Part shown: piece by piece, positions 36,868 through 46,336 of the stretch
Layout: each line of letters starts with the position of its first letter
Numbering within the stretch: position 1 is the stretch's first letter
Source of the DNA: Pseudomonadota bacterium
Lineage (GTDB): Bacteria; Desulfobacterota; Desulfobulbia; Desulfobulbales; JAGXFP01
DNA: 64,000 nucleotides
Direction: 5' to 3'
Assembly (NCBI GenBank): GCA_018814305.1
Contig: JAHJAA010000043.1
Coordinates: 62,001-126,000 of the forward strand
The notes under the pieces: generated by a model
What the model saw: only the letters and a program-made list of their open reading frames with translations
What the model was told of the DNA's origin: nothing
The model's database searches: none
Program-made: the position numbers and the translations under genes

Positions 36868-36881
36868 GCAAATGAAAAGGG
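36832..36881 (+). repeat. attL-like direct repeat (tRNA 3' end), copy 1
   Basis: Fifty bp covering the 3' half of the tRNA-Arg plus 14 nt downstream, identical to 37674-37723. The tRNA copy is the intact gene; the second copy is an orphan 3' end. Together they resemble the attachment-site repeats left by site-specific insertion into a tRNA gene. Confidence 0.9.
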
Positions 36882-36911
36882 AATCGGCATTTTTGCCGGT
36901 TCCCTTTTTTT
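36875..36911 (+). terminator. Terminator downstream of tRNA-Arg
   Basis: Stem AAAAGGGAA.CGGC / GCCG.TTCCCTTTT with a T-run; its counterpart behind the second repeat has changed stem bases but still pairs. Confidence 0.88.
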
Positions 36912-37056
36912 ATGGTCCCTCTGCGGTCCGTCACCGGGAAATCCGCATGTGCAAACGGGATTTCAGGGTCAGATTCAGGGCCCGACCCGGTCTCATTTAA
37001 GTGATCTCCAGCCCCGAGATGGATCAAAATAAACGGTGCGGGGGCTTCTCCCTTGT

Positions 37057-37350
37057 TCACGCGGGAGAAGGATTCCAGTCTTCATGCCCATGACGAACAC
37101 GGATAATTAAGATGTCTTTGTTCTGTTCAGCACGATAGATAATCAGATGAGCTCCATACGGATGGACCCTGACTGGCGGGGAGATTTCGCGACGTTCGTG
37201 GGCAAGTTCCGGGTTTTGTGTAAGGAGCTGAAAAACCTTTTCCATACCGTCATGATATCGTTCAGCCTGTTCGATCCCAAAAAGCCGAAGCCCTTCGTGA
37301 AAAATAGCAATGATATCATCAGTAGCCTTGTTGGTCAGCCGGTATGCCAT
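37057..37350 (-). CDS. parE: ParE-family toxin
   Basis: Type II toxin of 97 residues with the RelE/ParE fold: N-terminal ATDDIIAIFHEGLRLFG helix, a middle helix pair with KVFQLLTQNPELAHERREI, and the C-terminal strands VHPYGAHLIIYRAEQNKDILIIRVRHGHEDW. ParE toxins generally act on DNA gyrase. It starts 5 bp behind the antitoxin stop, in the usual antitoxin-toxin order, and lies inside the 842-bp repeat-flanked insert. Confidence 0.9.
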   Translation of the reverse strand: MAYRLTNKATDDIIAIFHEGLRLFGIEQAERYHDGMEKVFQLLTQNPELAHERREISPPVRVHPYGAHLIIYRAEQNKDILIIRVRHGHEDWNPSPA

Positions 37351-37355
37351 ATCAT

Positions 37356-37598
37356 TTATTTCGAGTCAAAGACAGAGGGTGCCTCGTGGCGAATGTCATC
37401 CATGGTACGATCGCTTTCCCCGCTTTCCAACCCTGCCGTAACCATCCGCTGCATCACTGCAATTTTGGCCGTCCTTTCCTGATCCTGCCGGATCAAATCC
37501 CGGACATAGTCACTGGCATTGCTGTACCGTCCCGACTTTGTCTGACTTTCGACCCAGATTTTCATTGGGTCGGGCAGGGAAACGTTCATTGTTGCCAT
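37356..37598 (-). CDS. parD: ParD-family antitoxin
   Basis: Antitoxin of 80 residues: an N-terminal ribbon-helix-helix (MNVSLPDPMKIWVESQTKSG, YSNASDYVRDLIRQDQ) and a C-terminal toxin-binding tail. AAGGAGGT precedes the ATG. The 23-bp inverted repeat just upstream (37625-37647) is a plausible autoregulatory operator. Confidence 0.9.
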   Translation of the reverse strand: MATMNVSLPDPMKIWVESQTKSGRYSNASDYVRDLIRQDQERTAKIAVMQRMVTAGLESGESDRTMDDIRHEAPSVFDSK

Positions 37599-37624
37599 GT
37601 TGGACCTCCTTACCTAATGTACCT

Positions 37625-37647
37625 ATTATGACAAAGTTTGCCATAAT
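37625..37647 (-). promoter_or_regulatory. Candidate ParD operator
   Basis: Arms ATTATG / CATAAT separated by 11 nt, located 27-49 bp upstream of parD. This fits the binding site of an RHH repressor, but binding is not shown. Confidence 0.5.
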
Positions 37648-37673
37648 GTCATGGTTAAATTTTTTGACCACGG

Positions 37674-37723
37674 CGTTGGCCACAGGTTCGAATCCTGTCG
37701 GGCGCACCAGCAAATGAAAAGGG
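37674..37723 (+). repeat. attR-like direct repeat (orphan tRNA 3' end), copy 2
   Basis: Fifty bp identical to 36832-36881 but without the 5' part of a tRNA, so it cannot fold as a tRNA. It bounds the ParDE insert on the right and is followed by a diverged copy of the tRNA terminator. Confidence 0.9.
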
Positions 37724-37758
37724 GAGTCGGTTATTTTGCCGAGTCCCCTTTTTTTTTT
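37716..37758 (+). terminator. Terminator behind the orphan tRNA end
   Basis: Stem AAAAGGGGA.TCGG / CCGA.TCCCCTTTT followed by ten or more T residues; a variant of the terminator at 36875-36911, with paired base changes in the stem. Confidence 0.88.
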
Positions 37759-37774
37759 AAGAAAATGGTTTTCG

Positions 37775-38974
37775 CTACTCTTTGCTCATATTTCCGTTTT
37801 CGGCAATAACGACCTGCATTTCGCCATGCTTTTGTTCGAGGGTTTCCCGGTCCGGGGAGAGTCCGTTGAAGGAATTGTAGGCTGTTTCCTCTCGGGCATC
37901 GATCTCCTGGATCTCAGCAAAGATTTTTCTGGCCTTCTCCTTCCCTTTGGTGGGGAGCCATAAGTACTGGTTGCTGGCGATATATTGGGCGTAATCGTTT
38001 GATATGCTCTGACGCAGGAGGAAAAAATCGAAAAATCGAGCATGGACGGAACTGATCTCCTGGTCTATTTCGATTTGCAACTCGGTGAGCTTTTTCTCCA
38101 GAGTGACGATTTTTTTCTGCTGTCTGGCCAGTTCCTGTTGTTTTTTGTCGCCTTCCGGGATTACCCTGTTTCGTTCCAGGTTGAGCTCTTCTTCAATTTT
38201 GGTAACCGTGTTCCGACTATCCTGGATCCCAGACACTACCTTGTCAATGGCCTTGGCCACATCTTTGGCCAGCTCTAAATCCTCCTCATAGCGGGGAGGA
38301 TGCGGGAAACTGAAGCCGAAATCAATTTTCAGCACTTCCGCTGGTTCGTTGATATTAGAGTCGGGTCCCGGGGTGATCAAGGTGCCCTCGAAACCGTATC
38401 TTTTGACGTCGCTTTCTTTATACTCGCCGCCGTTTACGACCAGATAGCGGACTCCCCCCTCGGGAGGGTTGAGCAGATAGATGAAATCAAATTCATGGTC
38501 CGCGCTGCCCACATTATCATAGGCAATGATGGGCCAGAATTCATTTTCTTCACCTTCGTTCGTGGAAATGATTTCAGCCCGACCCATGGAGTAAGTAGTT
38601 TTGTCAGTGTAGAGATCAATGAGAAAAGGGGTGTCCGGAGGGGTGCCTAAGGCCTTGCCTCGTAGCGACAGGGTTGGAACTTCACTATCCGTATCCTTAA
38701 CCGCAGGGCGTTCCTTCCTCGGGAGCAGGCTAAGGTGCTCTTCGGGAAACTCGGTCCGTTTCTCGGTGGTGATTCGGTCCAAGGCGAGTCTATCAACTAC
38801 AGGAATGCCGGCGGCAGTACTTCCGCCCCCCAAAAAGTTGGGGAGATTGGGCAGACCGGTTGCAGCGCATCCTGAGCAGATGATGAGCAAGGTCCCGACC
38901 AGGCCAAGTTGGGTTCGGCGATAATGGTTGATGAAACGAAGGGGATTCCATTGAAAGAAACTGAAATAATTCAT
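37775..38974 (-). CDS. Coiled-coil lipoprotein, unknown function
   Basis: A 399-residue protein with a basic N-terminus, a hydrophobic segment and a lipobox-like IICSGC near residue 34, so membrane-anchored outside the cytoplasm. The mid part (about 110-220) is a beta-rich domain without a known signature. Residues about 230-345 are a charged helical region with heptad-like repeats (AKAIDKVVSGIQDSR, KKIVTLEKKLTELQIEIDQEI) predicted to form a coiled coil. ATG 38974 with GGGAGA upstream is chosen over the start 15 codons earlier. I do not recognise a family. Confidence 0.7.
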   Translation of the reverse strand: MNYFSFFQWNPLRFINHYRRTQLGLVGTLLIICSGCAATGLPNLPNFLGGGSTAAGIPVVDRLALDRITTEKRTEFPEEHLSLLPRKERPAVKDTDSEVPTLSLRGKALGTPPDTPFLIDLYTDKTTYSMGRAEIISTNEGEENEFWPIIAYDNVGSADHEFDFIYLLNPPEGGVRYLVVNGGEYKESDVKRYGFEGTLITPGPDSNINEPAEVLKIDFGFSFPHPPRYEEDLELAKDVAKAIDKVVSGIQDSRNTVTKIEEELNLERNRVIPEGDKKQQELARQQKKIVTLEKKLTELQIEIDQEISSVHARFFDFFLLRQSISNDYAQYIASNQYLWLPTKGKEKARKIFAEIQEIDAREETAYNSFNGLSPDRETLEQKHGEMQVVIAENGNMSKE

Positions 38975-39283
38975 TGAGAGTCTCCCGGGTAGGTTTTTTG
39001 ACGATTTCCCTGCCCCCAAGGGCTTTTATAGGGCAGCGATCATGCCCTTGGCAAGCCCACGGGTGGAAAAGGGAGTCAAGGAGGGAAATAATTTTGAGTA
39101 TCATAGCATATTCGATTGGCAATATGGCAGGTTTTGTCAGGTGAAAAAATGTTTTTCTGGTCGAGGAAAGTTTGAGGTGATGGCCGCTGACTGACCGGGA
39201 GTAATGATAGGTATCGTTCTTGACTCGACATCATGGAACCGATATGATTTTCGGAGAATAGTTTTTTGAAAGGGGTTTTTTGA

Positions 39284-40165
39284 ATGCAACTCTTGATGAT
39301 ACTCCTCATGGTCTGGCTGGTAGGTCTTGCTCCGGCCGTAGCATCGGATGGACCAACCGATCCCCTGGTTGAATCATCGCCGGGACCAGTTATCTCAGCA
39401 GAAAGTGAGTATGCGACCTTGGACTCTCTGTTTGAACTCTATCAACCTTATATTGCCAATATCTCCGCCTATAAATCGATCTATTTTCTGGTCGGCGCCG
39501 ACCCGGCCAAGAGTAAATTTCAGATCAGTTTTAAGTATCGGGTATTTAATCACAAGGGTAAACTGGTCCGGGCCTATCCCTGGTTGGAGGGAACGTATTT
39601 CGGCTTTACCCAGACCTCATACTGGGATCTGAAATCCGATTCGCTGCCCTTTGAAGACACCAGTTATAAACCTGAATTGTTCCATCTGAGTCGTAATCTG
39701 GTTTCCGGGATACCCTGGCTGCAAGGTCTGTTCGTCAAGTCCGGCCTCCAGCATGAGTCCAATGGGCAGGGTGGTGATATGTCCCGGAGCACCAATAATC
39801 TTTCGATTCAGCCCATCTGGGTGCGTTATAATCCGGAGACCAGGTTGGGACTGGCCGTTCTTCTCAAGGTATGGGCATATCTTGAGAATTCGGAATCTAA
39901 CCGGAACCTCCCTGCTTATCGTGGGTATTGCCAGCTTGGTCTCAAGGCTGGAAAGGCCGACAGTGTGGTGGTGGAAACGACTTTGGCTTGGGCGACCGAG
40001 GGTGGTTCCCTTTCCATGGATTTCACCTTTCCCATGGATCGCTATGTTGGGCAGAATCTCCAATTTTATTTTCATGTCCAGTATGTCAATGCCCTGGCGG
40101 AAAGCCTGCTCCATTATCAGGAGCGGACCGAGGCCCTGCGGGTAGGGTTTACCTTTGTTCGATAA
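39284..40165 (+). CDS. pldA: Outer-membrane phospholipase A (OmpLA)
   Basis: Phospholipase A1 of the outer membrane, 293 residues, which hydrolyses outer-leaflet phospholipids when the membrane is perturbed. It has an N-terminal signal peptide ending near VAS (about residue 21). The catalytic pattern is intact: SYKPELF, then the QHESNGQGGDMSRS segment containing the His-Ser pair. The alternating beta-strand C-terminal half fits a 12-strand barrel. AAGGGG precedes the ATG. It lies divergent from the coiled-coil lipoprotein gene. Confidence 0.9.
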   Translation: MQLLMILLMVWLVGLAPAVASDGPTDPLVESSPGPVISAESEYATLDSLFELYQPYIANISAYKSIYFLVGADPAKSKFQISFKYRVFNHKGKLVRAYPWLEGTYFGFTQTSYWDLKSDSLPFEDTSYKPELFHLSRNLVSGIPWLQGLFVKSGLQHESNGQGGDMSRSTNNLSIQPIWVRYNPETRLGLAVLLKVWAYLENSESNRNLPAYRGYCQLGLKAGKADSVVVETTLAWATEGGSLSMDFTFPMDRYVGQNLQFYFHVQYVNALAESLLHYQERTEALRVGFTFVR

Positions 40166-40374
40166 GGATCTTTGAGAGCCCAGCCATCAATTTCCTCTCA
40201 AGTCGTAATCTTTATTCAATCTTTACCTTTCCTTCACACTCTTCTGATCATGACTGCTTATACTCTCACTATGAGAAGAGTATGAGTCGACTCATTGGAT
40301 CGGGTCTTTAAAATGAACAGTCCTCGATCATAAAAATACGGGGGCTGTGAAAGTGCGAAAAGAGAAGGAGGGCT

Positions 40375-41463
40375 GTGACGAAAACAGTACTTTTACTGTT
40401 GATAAGTCTGGTATTGCTCGTTGCTATTTCTGCGGTTATTGCCGGCAATAAAGAGGGAGGTTCGAGGATGGCATCGGAAAATGAACAGGTAATGAACAAT
40501 GAACTTCAAAAGGCAACCTTTGCCGGCGGCTGTTTCTGGTGTATGGAAAAACCCTTTGAGAAACTCGACGGGGTGATTTCGGTGACTTCTGGGTATAGCG
40601 CCGGCAGGACGGAAAATCCCAACTATGATAATTATGCCGCCGGTGGTCATGTGGAGGTGGTTGAGATCCTCTTTGATCCGTCTCGGATCACCTATTCCGA
40701 GTTGCTGCAGGTCTTCTGGCGCCAGGTTGATCCTACAGATGAAGGAGGGCAGTTTGTTGATCGTGGTCATGCCTATACCACGGCAATTTATTATCACGAC
40801 GAGGCGCAGCGGCAGGCGGCTGAAGCGTCCAAGGCGGAATTAACCGCCCGCGGTTTCTTCAATAAACCCCTGGTAACCCCGATTCTCCCGGTCTCGACCT
40901 TCTATCCGGCTGAGGAGTATCATCAGGACTATTATAAAAAGAATCCTCTCCGATATAAGTATTATCGGGGCAACTCCGGGCGAGATCGCTTCCTGGATAC
41001 GGTCTGGGGTGCGGATCGTGAGGCCCATGGGGTTCTGGATAAGGCGGATTTGAAAAAACGTTTGACCGATCTGCAGTATCAGGTCACCCAGGAAGAGGGT
41101 ACTGAGCCACCCTTTCGGAATGAATACTGGGACAATAAGCAGCCTGGGATCTACGTCGATATCGTCTCCGGCGAACCGCTCTTCAGTTCACTGGATAAAT
41201 ATGATTCTAAAACCGGCTGGCCCAGTTTTACCCGGCCGCTGGTCCCGGAAAATATCGTGGAAAAAACAGATCGCCGGTTGTTCTCGGTCCGGACCGAAGT
41301 GAGGAGTAAAAAGGCCGACTCTCACTTGGGGCATGTCTTTAACGATGGTCCTCAACCCACCGGGCTGCGCTACTGTATGAATTCTGCCGCCATGCGGTTT
41401 GTAGCGGTGGCGGATCTGGAGAAAGAGGGTTATGGCGAGTTCGTACTATTATTCAGCGAATAG
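40375..41463 (+). CDS. msrAB: Exported MsrA-MsrB methionine sulfoxide reductase fusion
   Basis: Bifunctional repair enzyme of 362 residues for both S- and R-Met-O. An N-terminal hydrophobic signal ([19 protein letters not shown]) suggests export. MsrA follows with [13 protein letters not shown] (catalytic Cys about 54) and the MsrA domain; MsrB has [17 protein letters not shown] and the catalytic Cys in [11 protein letters not shown]. The paired zinc CxxC motifs of many MsrB proteins are absent. Start GTG 40375 has GGAGGG upstream. The gene is ended by a strong terminator and probably protects envelope proteins. Confidence 0.93.
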   Translation: MTKTVLLLLISLVLLVAISAVIAGNKEGGSRMASENEQVMNNELQKATFAGGCFWCMEKPFEKLDGVISVTSGYSAGRTENPNYDNYAAGGHVEVVEILFDPSRITYSELLQVFWRQVDPTDEGGQFVDRGHAYTTAIYYHDEAQRQAAEASKAELTARGFFNKPLVTPILPVSTFYPAEEYHQDYYKKNPLRYKYYRGNSGRDRFLDTVWGADREAHGVLDKADLKKRLTDLQYQVTQEEGTEPPFRNEYWDNKQPGIYVDIVSGEPLFSSLDKYDSKTGWPSFTRPLVPENIVEKTDRRLFSVRTEVRSKKADSHLGHVFNDGPQPTGLRYCMNSAAMRFVAVADLEKEGYGEFVLLFSE

Positions 41464-41483
41464 AATGAGATCTTGCCGGTCAA

Positions 41484-41512
41484 GCCGCCGGGAATCCCCG
41501 GCGGTTTTTTTT
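41484..41512 (+). terminator. Terminator of msrAB
   Basis: Perfect stem CCGCCGGG / CCCGGCGG with a short loop and an eight-T tail. Confidence 0.92.
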
Positions 41513-41596
41513 ATGGAAGGCTTTTGGGGTGTGCGCTACAGTGTCGAGTGAAAAATAGCAGGACCATTCCAGCTCTCTCTTCGCGAGGTTATTTCC

Positions 41597-41986
41597 ATGC
41601 CCCAAACTGCTCTTCCCCGGACCCTCCCGTCCTCGGTTATCAATTTCTTTTTCATTTTGGGGCTGATCTCAGCCTTCTCTTTTCGGGTGCTCATCGTTTT
41701 GACCCATACCCATCAGGAGTGGTTCCGGCCGGTCTGGTACCTCGGTACCCTAGGGTATGTGGGTTTTTTTCTTTATCGATACACCATAACCCAGAAACGC
41801 CGCCGGGCCATCGATGCGTACAATTTGATCGGGAAATTGTCTGAGGATGGCAGCTTAAACGATGAAGACCGTGAAGTTTTGGTCTACCTCCTTTCGTCCA
41901 TCAAAAAGTCTCGGGAAAACTGGAACTATCTTTTTATCTTTATTCTCTCCTTTATCGCCATCTTCATTGATCTGCTGTTAATTTAA
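41597..41986 (+). CDS. Small membrane protein, unknown function
   Basis: 129 residues with two N-terminal hydrophobic segments (about 15-35 and 47-62), a charged cytoplasmic-type middle (KRRRAIDAYNLIGKLSEDG...DREVLVYLLSSIKKSREN) and a C-terminal hydrophobic helix (LFIFILSFIAIFIDLLLI). I do not recognise a family. It is a single gene between terminators, with only a weak GAGG upstream. Confidence 0.6.
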   Translation: MPQTALPRTLPSSVINFFFILGLISAFSFRVLIVLTHTHQEWFRPVWYLGTLGYVGFFLYRYTITQKRRRAIDAYNLIGKLSEDGSLNDEDREVLVYLLSSIKKSRENWNYLFIFILSFIAIFIDLLLI

Positions 41987-42221
41987 ATGGGTTGAGGGTC
42001 TTACCCCCTCAGGAGGAGTTATCCTAAAAACAAATAACGGTAGTGGTTGTGTTTATTGCTTTTCTTGTGGTTACTCTGAAGGAGTCATTGTATACTTTTA
42101 TGGTTCCCAGAGTGTATTTGTGGGTATCAATGTCGGTCAGGTGGAAGTCTCCAGGAAGGAACAAAAGCAGGCTCCTAGTTGGGTACATCCCGGAATACCC
42201 AGGTAAACTGCGGGAAGCGTC

Positions 42222-44357
42222 ATGAGATCGTTTCTTTTGAGAACTGGCGAGGTATTTGAAGGCATGAACCGGAAAACAAAAGGCAACAATCCAACTGCTG
42301 AACGAGGTCGAAAGACCCAGCATACCCTGGAGACGGAGCCGTCGGACTTCACCCAGATGGATTACCAAAGGACCATTCATGACCTGCGGGTGCACCAGAT
42401 CGAGTTGGACCATCAGAATGAAGAATTGCGGGAGACCCAACAGAAACTCGAAGAGTCTCGTTCCCTCTATCGGGTTCTGTATAATCATGCTCCGGTGGGA
42501 TATTTTACCTTCGACGGTACGGGACGAATACTTACTGCAAATATTACAGGCGCCATGCAGTTAGGGGCTGACCGAGTCGCCTTGCACAACAAGCCGTTCC
42601 CCTCTTTTTTGAGCCAGGAAGACGCCGACCTCTTTTACCTGCATCTGAAAAAAGTATTGAGCTCGGACGGGAAACAAACCTGCACCCTGAAGATTCTTCA
42701 GGAAAATGGGCCATCGTTTTTCGCCCAGGTTGACAGCGTTCCCTCTTTTTCCGCAGCCAGCAAAGAGCCTTTCTGCCAGACCACGATCACCGATATCAAC
42801 GATCGGAAGGAATTGGAAGAGAGCCTGAAACTCTCGGAAACCCGCTATCGCCGGCTCTTTGAAGTCACCCGGGAAGGGATCCTGATTCTTGATGCCGAGA
42901 CCGGCCGAATTTCCGATGCCAACCCCTACCTGCTTGAAATGCTGGGGTATGCCCCGGAGGAGCTTCTGGGGAAAAGGCTTTGGGAGATCGGTTGCTTCAA
43001 AGATACCCAAGCCTCGATATCCGAATATAAAAAATTGCGCCAAAAGGGCTATGTTCGCTACGATAACCTGCCGTTGCAGACCAAAAATGGCCGGGTCATC
43101 GCCGTGGAAGTCATCAGTAGTATCTATCTGGTCAATCGTTCCAAGCTTATTATTTGCACCATTCGCGACGTCAGCATCCAAAAACTGACGCAGGCGACAT
43201 CTCGACCGGCTTCCCCCGCCGGAACGAATCGTCGACTCTCGGAACGGCGGGCGGTTCCCCCTCTGCCAAACGGCCATGGGGAACAAAAAAACGACCAGCA
43301 TCAAGGGACCGAGGAATCCCTGCGGAAGGCCCTGGAAGAGATTAAAGAGCTGAAAGACCGCCTGGTGGTCGAGAATATTTTTTTCCGCCGGGAGATCATT
43401 CGGGAACAACGATTCAATCATGTCATCGGTCAGAGTGATGGCCTCAAGTATGTGCTGTATCGCGCTGAGCAGGTTGCCCCCACCGATACCACGGTCCTGG
43501 TTCTCGGTGAGACCGGCACCGGTAAAGAACTGATAGCCGGCGCTATCCACAACTTAAGCCCTCGCAATAAACTCCCGCTCATTACCGTCAACTGCGCCGC
43601 CTTGCCCGCGACTCTATTGGAAAGTGAACTGTTTGGCCGGGAAAAAGGGGCCTTTACCGGGGCGGAGTCCCGCCAGATCGGTCGCTTCGAGATCGCGGAT
43701 GGCTCCACTATCTGTCTGGATGAAATCGGAGAATTACCGCTGGAGATGCAGGCCAAACTACTCCGGGTGATCCAGCATGGTGAGTTTCAGCGTTTGGGTT
43801 CCGCCAAGACCATTAAAGTTGATGTGCGGATCGTGGCAACAACCAACCGGAACCTCGAAGAGGAAATTATCGCCGGTAAATTCCGTAAAGATCTCTACTA
43901 CCGCCTGAACGTCTTTCCCATCACGGTGCCGCCGTTGCGCCAACGGAAGGAAGACATTGCTTTGATGGTCGAGGCCTTTGTCGAGCGCTATGCCCGAAAA
44001 CTTGGCAAAAAGATCACTTCAATCCCGAAGGAAACGATGCAGGCCCTGCAGGACTACCCTTGGCCCGGCAATGTCCGTGAACTGGAAAGCATCATCGAGC
44101 GGTCCGTCATTCTCTGCCCGGGGCCAGGATTTCAGCTCGCGGACAACCTTACTCCCGCGTCCCCCTCCATTCCGGCGACCGGCGGGACCTTGAAAGAGAT
44201 GGAACGCAGTCTCATCCTTGCGACCCTTGCGGAGACCGAATGGCGCATCGAGGGGAAAAACGGCGCCGCCGTCATCCTCGACCTGCATCCGAGCACCCTG
44301 CGGGCCAGGATGCACAAGCTCGAAATTATTCGCCCGGACAAGAAAACGTCTTTTTAA
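42222..44357 (+). CDS. PAS-domain sigma-54-dependent transcriptional activator
   Basis: 711-residue bacterial enhancer-binding protein. Two PAS domains occupy about 85-200 and 205-325 ([12 protein letters not shown] and [18 protein letters not shown]), then a linker, and an AAA+ domain about 405-640: Walker [16 protein letters not shown], sensor-type [14 protein letters not shown] and the arginine-finger region [13 protein letters not shown]. The C-terminal Fis-type helix-turn-helix ends the protein (about 665-705). Start ATG 42222 is followed by an alternative ATG at 42264 with equal plausibility. The sensed signal and targets are unknown. Confidence 0.88.
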   Translation: MRSFLLRTGEVFEGMNRKTKGNNPTAERGRKTQHTLETEPSDFTQMDYQRTIHDLRVHQIELDHQNEELRETQQKLEESRSLYRVLYNHAPVGYFTFDGTGRILTANITGAMQLGADRVALHNKPFPSFLSQEDADLFYLHLKKVLSSDGKQTCTLKILQENGPSFFAQVDSVPSFSAASKEPFCQTTITDINDRKELEESLKLSETRYRRLFEVTREGILILDAETGRISDANPYLLEMLGYAPEELLGKRLWEIGCFKDTQASISEYKKLRQKGYVRYDNLPLQTKNGRVIAVEVISSIYLVNRSKLIICTIRDVSIQKLTQATSRPASPAGTNRRLSERRAVPPLPNGHGEQKNDQHQGTEESLRKALEEIKELKDRLVVENIFFRREIIREQRFNHVIGQSDGLKYVLYRAEQVAPTDTTVLVLGETGTGKELIAGAIHNLSPRNKLPLITVNCAALPATLLESELFGREKGAFTGAESRQIGRFEIADGSTICLDEIGELPLEMQAKLLRVIQHGEFQRLGSAKTIKVDVRIVATTNRNLEEEIIAGKFRKDLYYRLNVFPITVPPLRQRKEDIALMVEAFVERYARKLGKKITSIPKETMQALQDYPWPGNVRELESIIERSVILCPGPGFQLADNLTPASPSIPATGGTLKEMERSLILATLAETEWRIEGKNGAAVILDLHPSTLRARMHKLEIIRPDKKTSF

Positions 44358-44743
44358 CCGAAGTTTAACGGATGAAAGCGAATCTGTTGTTTGCAGAGTG
44401 TATCCATGCCCACCGGAAAAGGAACAAAACCCGCTGTCCACAAAGCGCCGGTAATGCGGAACTGGAAAAACGAAAGCGTCAATCACCGGCGACCTCTGAT
44501 GGTGTCCACGGCCCGACGACGGAAGAATGATTCTTGGCAGAACCGAGGCCGGAAGTTTGGTTCAGAAGGTGGATGATTGCTACCCTCAGGAATATGAGGC
44601 TCCACCATATATGGCAGCCGGTTTGATCCGGTAAAGCCATCTGTTGTTTCCACTCCTCCCTGCCATCCCTTGCCACCAGCACTTCTGCCGTTTGATATTG
44701 GCGTATTGCTCCGTTCGGCATGCCAATTGCTTAAACCCAGGGT
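44358..44743. other. Intergenic region, with part of a repeated element
   Basis: 386 bp without a convincing gene. Its right part (about 44580-44735) shares an ordered series of short blocks with about 55862-56015 in the same orientation, including CCACCA-ATATGG, CCCTGCCA, ACTTCT, CGGCAT and TTGCT. The two copies flank the region 44.7-55.9 kb. Confidence 0.4.
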
Positions 44744-45040
44744 ATGATTCTCGTCATCATGTACATGAAGGTGTCGCCGACCAAGAGGCAGGAATTGTCA
44801 CAGACGATCACCTCTCTGCTTGGCCCCATTCGGGCCGAAAAGGGTTGCGGTCGCTGTGATTTCTTCCATGACATGGATGATGAATATGCCCTCTGCCTGC
44901 TCCAGGAGTGGGAAACCCGCCAGGACCTTGAAGCCTATCGCCGGTCGGAGTGTTTCAAGATATTGCGGGGGGCGATGAACCTTCTTGCCGAGCCATGTGA
45001 AACCATCTCCTGTGACAGCCTTCACTCAATGGGGGATTGA
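44744..45040 (+). CDS. Antibiotic biosynthesis monooxygenase (ABM)-fold protein
   Basis: 98-residue ferredoxin-like-fold protein of the ABM superfamily (many are quinol monooxygenases or haem-degrading enzymes). Pattern VIMYMKVSPTKRQELSQT...LLGPIRAEKGC...DDEYALCLLQEWETRQDLEAYRRS is typical. The start at 44744 is uncertain; 44759 is possible. It has no operon partner, and the substrate is unknown. Two GC-rich Cys pairs (CGRC, CDS) are present but unusual for the family. Confidence 0.75.
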   Translation: MILVIMYMKVSPTKRQELSQTITSLLGPIRAEKGCGRCDFFHDMDDEYALCLLQEWETRQDLEAYRRSECFKILRGAMNLLAEPCETISCDSLHSMGD

Positions 45041-45116
45041 TGGGGAAACGTTTGAGAATACTCATATGAGAGTGTACCCTGAATCCTGATCCGACAGCCA
45101 GGGCCAGAGAAAAGCC

Positions 45117-46325
45117 ATGTCCCAAGGGAAACGACATCGTCAAGACCTCTATCATGCACTTCTGCCCCCCAAGGTATCCCGGTTCTTTCCGGACAACCGG
45201 GTCATCCTGCTGCAGAACGGAGCGGAGTATTTTCCTGCCCTCGAAGCGGCCTTCGATCAGGCCAAGCATGAAATATATCTGGAGACCTATATTTATGAAG
45301 ATGATGCCGCCGGCCAGATGATTGCGGCGGCACTGGGGCGGGCCGTCCTGCGGGGGGTCAAGGTCCATCTGCTGATCGATGGCTACGGCTGCAAGGATCT
45401 CTCGTCCGCCATGCTGGAACGTCTGCAGGCGGATGGAGTTCAAACGCTTATCTACCGGCCCAAGATATCCCCCTGGACCTTTCAACGAAAACGGTTGCGC
45501 CGACTCCACCGAAAAATTGTGGTGGTGGATCGGGAGATCGCCTTTGTCGGGGGAATCAACATTGTTGATGACCGGACAACCCTCAGTGATCTGCCTCCCC
45601 GCTTCGACTATGCGGTCTCGGTGCAAGGGCCGCTGGTGGAGGTGATTCGCCTTTCCGCCCAACACCTCTGGTCCCTGGTGGCCTGGACTTCCTTTCGTAA
45701 AGGAACGATCCTGGATCGGACCCCTCCGGTTGCAACCACAACCGGAGGCAGGATGAATGCTGCCTTTTTGGTGCGGGATAATATCCGCCATCGCCGGGAT
45801 ATTGAAGCGGCCTATCTCGCGGCTATCGATGGGGCGGAATCCGAGATCATTCTCGCCAATGCCTATTTCCTGCCGGGATATCATTTTCGTCATGCCCTGA
45901 TCAAGGCAGCCGGGCGCGGCGTGCGGGTGGTTTTGTTGTTGCAGGGGAAATACGATCATTTCCTCCAGCATTATGCCGCCCAGGCCCTCTATGGCAGTTT
46001 TCTCGATGGGGGAATTGAAATTTACGAATTCCACAAGAGCTTTTTGCACGCCAAGGTAGCGGTGATCGACGGCCATTGGGCAACGGTGGGCTCGTCCAAT
46101 ATCGATCCCTTCAGTCTGCTTCTTTCCCGGGAGGCGAATGTGGTCGTTGACGACCGGGAATTCGGGGCGTCTATGGCCGAAAGCCTGCACCGAACCATGG
46201 CCGGCGATGGCCGGCGGATCGTCAGGGATATCTGGAAAACTCAACCCCTGGGTCTGCGATTAATGAGCTGGCTGTGTTTCGGTTTCCTCCGCTTGATGAT
46301 GGGGATCAGCGGCTATGCCAAATGA
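45117..46325 (+). CDS. clsB: Cardiolipin synthase-type phospholipase D protein
   Basis: 402-residue phospholipase D-family enzyme that condenses two phosphatidylglycerols or related lipids. Two HKD motifs are intact: HRKIVVVD in the first half and HAKVAVIDGH in the second, each followed by GG/GS-N. No N-terminal transmembrane helices are visible, which fits the ClsB/YbhO type. The stop lies 11 bp before the glycogen phosphorylase start, so the two may be co-transcribed. Confidence 0.85.
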   Translation: MSQGKRHRQDLYHALLPPKVSRFFPDNRVILLQNGAEYFPALEAAFDQAKHEIYLETYIYEDDAAGQMIAAALGRAVLRGVKVHLLIDGYGCKDLSSAMLERLQADGVQTLIYRPKISPWTFQRKRLRRLHRKIVVVDREIAFVGGINIVDDRTTLSDLPPRFDYAVSVQGPLVEVIRLSAQHLWSLVAWTSFRKGTILDRTPPVATTTGGRMNAAFLVRDNIRHRRDIEAAYLAAIDGAESEIILANAYFLPGYHFRHALIKAAGRGVRVVLLLQGKYDHFLQHYAAQALYGSFLDGGIEIYEFHKSFLHAKVAVIDGHWATVGSSNIDPFSLLLSREANVVVDDREFGASMAESLHRTMAGDGRRIVRDIWKTQPLGLRLMSWLCFGFLRLMMGISGYAK

Positions 46326-46336
46326 GGTCTTCCACC

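Noticed and set aside
37660-37712. Second tRNA-Arg gene
   Set aside because: Only the 3' half is present; there are no D arm and no anticodon stem, so it cannot be a functional tRNA.
42043-42225. 60-codon plus-strand ORF before the PAS-sigma54 gene
   Set aside because: No ribosome site at a sensible distance, no known pattern and mixed composition; probably part of the leader region.
44955-46244. 429-codon minus-strand ORF opposite clsB
   Set aside because: Shadow frame created by codon bias; the HKD motifs on the plus strand are decisive.
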